A DNA stretch of 17,509 bases, taken from NCBI GenBank assembly GCA_013203265.1, contig JABMQK010000112.1:1-17509 (forward strand). The letters run 5' to 3'. A model generated the notes under the pieces. It was not told the origin of the DNA and made no database searches. It saw only the letters and a program-made list of their open reading frames with translations. This document shows positions 14,417 through 17,509 of this stretch, one piece after another. Position 1 is the first letter of the stretch; each line of letters starts with the position of its first letter. Source of the stretch: a bacterium. Its GTDB lineage: Bacteria; Omnitrophota; Gorgyraeia; Velamenicoccales; JABMQK01. Both the position numbers and the translations under genes were made by a program.

Positions 14417-15085
14417 ATGCTTGAGACAATAGATTTAAGCAAAGAGTATAAAATAGGCGTTAATATACTGAAGGTATTAAGGGGAATTAATTTGACTGTT
14501 AATAAAGGCGAAGTGTTAGGAATAGTGGGTCCTTCTGGTGCTGGAAAGTCTACACTTCTGCATCTTTTGGGCGGTTTAGATGATCCCACAAGAGGCAGGG
14601 TGGTATTAGAAGGTAAAGATATATCGAAACTTAATAATAGGCAGAAGGCGCAACTTAGGAACAGACATTTTGGTTTTGTTTTTCAATTTTATCATCTATT
14701 AGCTGAATTTACTGCTATAGAAAATGTAATGCTACCCGCAATCCTAAAAAATACAGAAAGTAGAGATAAAATAAAAGAAAAAGCATTTGATCTACTTAAA
14801 AAATGTGGATTGTCCGAAAGGCTGCACCATCGGCCTTCAGAACTTTCCGGAGGAGAACAACAGCGAGTCGCTATATCTAGAGCACTGATAAATATGCCAA
14901 AGATACTTTTTTGTGATGAGCCTACAGGAAATTTAGATACAGAAACTGGCCTACATATAAAGGATTTACTTTGGCAACTTAATAAAGAATATAATATGAC
15001 TTTGATAGTTGTAACACACGCTAATGAATTAGTTAAAGATGCGACTAGAATTATGTATTTACAAGATGGCGTGATGTTAAATTAG
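14417..15085 (+). CDS. lolD: Lipoprotein-releasing ABC transporter ATPase LolD
   Basis: This 222-residue ABC ATPase powers the LolC/E permease. All motifs are intact: Walker A GPSGAGKST (38-46), Q-loop in GFVFQFYHLLAEFTAIENV, signature LSGGEQQRVAISRAL (from 143), Walker B ILFCDEPTGNLD (Asp167, Glu168) and an H-loop in LIVVTHANEL. The sequence FQFYHLLAEFTAIENVMLP is typical of the LolD/MacB subfamily. Pairing with the permease directly upstream makes LolD the best call. FtsE-like or MacB-like assignment is less likely because the partner lacks those features. The stop is followed 9 bases later by structured element B. Confidence 0.95.
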   Translation: MLETIDLSKEYKIGVNILKVLRGINLTVNKGEVLGIVGPSGAGKSTLLHLLGGLDDPTRGRVVLEGKDISKLNNRQKAQLRNRHFGFVFQFYHLLAEFTAIENVMLPAILKNTESRDKIKEKAFDLLKKCGLSERLHHRPSELSGGEQQRVAISRALINMPKILFCDEPTGNLDTETGLHIKDLLWQLNKEYNMTLIVVTHANELVKDATRIMYLQDGVMLN

Positions 15086-15094
15086 GTTAAATGA

Positions 15095-15290
15095 AGCCTA
15101 AACTTACGAAACGCAGTGAACGTAAGTTTACTGGCTGAATTTAACCCAGCCCTCTAAGCATAATATGCATACACAAAGATTTAAAAATAGGTTGGAGATA
15201 AAACATAAGAAAATATTCTCAATCGTAGAGCATAGAGGGCTGGGTTTAATTCGCCCGCCACTGTTTCAATGGCGGGCTCATTAAAGGAGG
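15095..15290 (+). ncRNA. Structured intergenic element B (possible 5'-leader RNA of ilvE)
   Basis: This element has the same layout as 8048-8241. Hairpin 1: AGCC (15095-15098), a perfect 9-base stem TAAACTTAC/GTAAGTTTA (15099-15107 and 15122-15130), CT and GGCT. Hairpin 2: GAATTTAACCCAGCCCTCTA (15137-15156) against 15233-15252 with a single mismatch; the loop of 76 bases contains GGTTGGAGATAAAAC, like GGTGGGAGAAGAAATAAAAC in the first copy. Hairpin 3: GCCCGCCA/TGGCGGGC (15253-15260 and 15270-15277). It ends with CATTAAAGGAGG (15279-15290), giving the ilvE ribosome site. It is not a known RNA family to me. Transcription and function are inferred from position only. Confidence 0.6.
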
Positions 15291-15294
15291 GATT

Positions 15295-16167
15295 ATGAAG
15301 ATTTATCTAAATGGAAAATTAGTAAAGAAACAGGATGCTAAGATTTCAGTATTTGATCATGGACTTTTATATGGAGATGGGGTTTTTGAAGGTATTCGTT
15401 CCTATGGCTGTCTAGTGTTTAAACTAAAAGAACATATTGACAGGTTATATTGTTCAGCTCAGGCTATTTGCCTCAAAATGCCTATTACTAAAGAGGCAAT
15501 GACCAAGGCGATAATTACTACTCTTAAAGCTAATAAGTTAAGTGATGCCTACATAAGAGTAGTGGTGACGAGAGGCGAAGGTGATTTAGGTCTTGATCCT
15601 CGAAAATGTAAGTCACCCTCTATCTTTATTATTGCAGATAAAATTGTTCTTTATCCTAAAGAGTTTTATCAGAAGGGGCTTTCTATTGTAACGGTTCCTA
15701 CAGTCCGCAATATACCCGAGGCATTGAATCCACAGATAAAGTCTTTAAATTATTTAAATAATATTTTAGCCAAGATTGAAGCAATTAACTTTAATGTAGA
15801 AGAGGCTTTGATGTTAAATAAGGATGGTTTGGTTGCTGAATGTACAGGTGATAATGTGTTTATGTTAAAGAACCATACCCTTATTACTCCGCCCACCGCT
15901 ATGGGTGTTTTGGCTGGTATTACCAGACAGAGTGTTTTAGATTTATCACCTAAATTGGGCCTAAAGACAGAAGAACAGTTAATTACTAGGTATGATTTAT
16001 TCAATGCTGATGAGGTTTTCTTAACAGGGACAGCTGCAGAGATCATTCCGGTTGTTAGCATCGATAGGCGGATTATTGGTCGTGGCAAGCCGGGCAAGTT
16101 TACTTTGAATTTGATAAAGGAATTTCGTAAAGTTACTAAGATACAAGGAGCAAGATATGCTTTGTGA
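15295..16167 (+). CDS. ilvE: Branched-chain amino acid aminotransferase (PLP fold type IV)
   Basis: The enzyme transfers the amino group between glutamate and branched-chain 2-oxo acids, the last step of Leu, Ile and Val synthesis. The 290 residues and start MKIYLNGKLVKKQDAKISVF are typical. FDHGLLYGDGVFEGIRSY is the N-terminal signature. The PLP lysine is Lys149 in PQIKSLNYLNNILAKIEA. GLVAECTGDNVF and FLTGTAAEIIPV complete the cofactor-phosphate and substrate sites. D-amino-acid transaminase and aminodeoxychorismate lyase share the fold, but the EGIRSY and GTAAEIIPV motifs fit IlvE best. AGGAGG at 15285-15290, 4 bases before the ATG, is the end of structured element B. The 3' end overlaps mcsA by 11 bases, an unexpected partnership. 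Confidence 0.92.
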   Translation: MKIYLNGKLVKKQDAKISVFDHGLLYGDGVFEGIRSYGCLVFKLKEHIDRLYCSAQAICLKMPITKEAMTKAIITTLKANKLSDAYIRVVVTRGEGDLGLDPRKCKSPSIFIIADKIVLYPKEFYQKGLSIVTVPTVRNIPEALNPQIKSLNYLNNILAKIEAINFNVEEALMLNKDGLVAECTGDNVFMLKNHTLITPPTAMGVLAGITRQSVLDLSPKLGLKTEEQLITRYDLFNADEVFLTGTAAEIIPVVSIDRRIIGRGKPGKFTLNLIKEFRKVTKIQGARYAL

Positions 16168-16744
16168 TATTTGTAATAAGAATCAGGCGACTGTACATTT
16201 GACAGAGATAGTTGATGACCAAATGACTGAGTTGCATCTGTGTGAGGAATGCGCGAAGCAGAAAAGTATACAGATGGAACAAAAATTCGGACTGTCTGAT
16301 TTATTAGCTGGATTAGTCGATTTTGGTAAAAACATTGAAGGTCAAAAACCATCGGAAATACGATGCCTGAATTGTGACTTAAGTTATGAAGATTTCAAAA
16401 AGACCGGTAGGCTCGGTTGTAGTAATTGTTATAGCTATTTTATGAAATATTTAACTCCATTGCTCAAGCGTATACACGGGACAGCTATCCATACAGGAAA
16501 GTTCCCTCAAGGAGTAGCTGGGGTCGAGATAATTAAAAAACCAGAGTCGATAAGACCAAAATCAGAATTATTAGAATTAAAGAGTAAGTTACAAGAGGTT
16601 ATTAAATTTGAGAATTTTGAAGAAGCAGCAAAATTAAGAGATAAGATAAAAGAGTTAGAAAAGAAAAAATTAGATTCTGATAAAAGCGAAACATCAGTTA
16701 AAGAAATGGGTAAGACATCCATAAAGAGGAAGGAATCTCATTAA
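16157..16744 (+). CDS. mcsA: McsA, zinc-finger activator of protein-arginine kinase
   Basis: McsA binds and activates the arginine kinase McsB. The 195 residues contain four CxxC pairs (Cys3/6, 29/32, 70/73 and 88/91) that form two zinc-binding units, then GTAIHTGKFPQG, a family-specific segment. A C-terminal UVR motif follows (ELKSKLQEVIKFENFEEAAK with LRDKIKELE, about 133-170), as in UvrB/UvrC and McsA. The tail is Lys/Ser-rich. AAGGAG at 16145-16150 gives a good ribosome site 6 bases before the ATG, inside the 3' end of ilvE. In Bacillus the operon is ctsR-mcsA-mcsB-clpC. Here no ctsR precedes it, which suggests different control. Confidence 0.93.
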   Translation: MLCDICNKNQATVHLTEIVDDQMTELHLCEECAKQKSIQMEQKFGLSDLLAGLVDFGKNIEGQKPSEIRCLNCDLSYEDFKKTGRLGCSNCYSYFMKYLTPLLKRIHGTAIHTGKFPQGVAGVEIIKKPESIRPKSELLELKSKLQEVIKFENFEEAAKLRDKIKELEKKKLDSDKSETSVKEMGKTSIKRKESH

Positions 16745-16823
16745 ATTAGACAGTCGGTATTTATAGCAGATTGAAAGTCAAATATTTGATCATTAAGCTT
16801 TAAGAACGGGGGTTCGTTTATAG

Positions 16824-17509
16824 ATGAAGATAGATGATTTAATTAATAATACTAGCGAGTGGCTTAGGGGAACAGGATGTAATTCAGATATAGTTATTTC
16901 TAGTAGAATACGTCTAGCGCGTAATTTCCCTAATATTCCCTTTCCTCATCGGGCAAATAAAGAACAGGAAAAGGAGATTGTTGAGAAGGCTAGGTTTGCA
17001 ATTTCTGCTGCATCACAACTTAAAAAGGCCTCCTTTTATATGGTATCGGATTTAGATAATTTAGATAAACAGTTTCTTGTTGAGAGACATTTGATGTCGC
17101 ATGAGCACGCAATGCATTCTAACGGAAAAGCAATTTGTTTAACCGAAAACGAGATAATTTCTATTATGGTAAATGAAGAGGACCATCTGCGTATTCAGGT
17201 TATGAAGTCTGGTTTTGATTTAGATGATGTTTGGCAGATAATTAATAAATTAGACGAAGATCTATCTAAAGATTCATCGTTTGCCTTTTCAAAAGAATTA
17301 GGTTTTTTAACAGCATGTCCTACAAATACGGGCACAGGAATGCGTAGTTCTGTTATGCTTCATTTACCGGTATTAGTAATGACACGTCGAGTCAATCGCG
17401 TCTTGGATGCGATTGCTAAGTTAAGTTTTACAACAAGGGGATTATATGGTGAAGGGACAAAGGCTACGGGTAATTTCTTTCAAATTTCTAATCAGGTATC
17501 TTTAGGACA
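16824..17509 (+). CDS. mcsB: Protein-arginine kinase McsB (3' end beyond window)
   Basis: McsB phosphorylates arginines on misfolded proteins, a degradation tag for ClpCP; it has the phosphagen kinase fold. The 228 visible residues lack the C-terminal part of the roughly 350-residue family. Seen are WLRGTG...SDIVISSRIRLARN (about 13-34), NEEDHLRIQ at 117-125 with the catalytic acidic loop, Cys165 in TACPTNTGTGMRSSVMLHLP (the conserved nucleophile-type cysteine region), and GLYGEGTKATGNFFQISNQ near the end, which is a McsB motif distinct from creatine kinase. The start at 16824 is preferred. A GGGGG near 16808-16812 is the only weak ribosome site, and an ATG at 16834 is out of frame. The 79-base gap from mcsA contains no terminator. 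Confidence 0.95.
   Translation, partial: MKIDDLINNTSEWLRGTGCNSDIVISSRIRLARNFPNIPFPHRANKEQEKEIVEKARFAISAASQLKKASFYMVSDLDNLDKQFLVERHLMSHEHAMHSNGKAICLTENEIISIMVNEEDHLRIQVMKSGFDLDDVWQIINKLDEDLSKDSSFAFSKELGFLTACPTNTGTGMRSSVMLHLPVLVMTRRVNRVLDAIAKLSFTTRGLYGEGTKATGNFFQISNQVSLG

Noticed and set aside
15750..16352. 200-codon open frame on the minus strand
   Set aside because: It lies opposite ilvE and mcsA, both unmistakable by motif; the antisense protein shows no recognisable domain.

Overview
The window is AT-rich and carries every recognisable gene on the + strand. Sixteen coding regions are called: greA (3' end only), a small membrane protein, a very large GH94-like protein, an AMP-dependent acyl-CoA ligase, a REC-GGDEF-like-MshEN regulator, uppP, a yqeY-family gene, dtd, two tandem speD-type genes, a small lipoprotein, an MscS-type channel, lysS, a lolC/E permease, lolD, ilvE, mcsA and mcsB (5' part). 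An outer-membrane lipoprotein-export (Lol) ABC system next to mcsA/mcsB points to an uncultivated diderm outside the Proteobacteria. The gene content resembles Candidatus Omnitrophota, but that placement is inference from gene content and was not tested by a search.

Layout. 1-102 is the end of greA. 103-377 is a dense cluster of hairpins. 378-5617 is a run of membrane protein, GH94-like protein and acyl-CoA ligase. 5618-6014 is non-coding with a nested palindrome. 6015-8039 holds the signalling protein and uppP. 8040-8241 is a structured element ending at the yqeY ribosome binding site. 8251-9148 holds yqeY and dtd, which overlap. 9149-9481 holds a branched-hairpin region, a T-rich terminator and a promoter. 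9482-11483 is two speD homologues, a lipoprotein and an MscS channel. 11484-11752 is non-coding with a near-consensus promoter that appears to give a leaderless lysS transcript. 11759-15085 is lysS, lolC/E and lolD, tightly packed. 15086-15294 is a second copy of the element seen at 8040. 15295-17509 is ilvE, mcsA and mcsB.

How the genes work together. UppP recycles the undecaprenyl carrier for the cell wall, and LolC/E with LolD moves lipoproteins toward the outer membrane. LysRS charges tRNA-Lys and Dtd clears D-aminoacyl-tRNAs. The two SpeD-type proteins are probably pyruvoyl-dependent decarboxylases of polyamine metabolism. McsA and McsB form a protein-arginine kinase system that marks proteins for ClpCP, and clpC may follow beyond the window.

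The most interesting signals are of two kinds. First, the two adjacent SpeD proteins both keep the catalytic Ser/His/Cys at canonical spacing, but both have lost the Glu normally found before the self-cleavage Ser. Second, nearly every intergenic space over 200 bases is filled with multi-hairpin DNA. Two of these (8048-8241 and 15095-15290) are homologous copies with compensatory stem changes, and both end at the ribosome binding site of the next gene.
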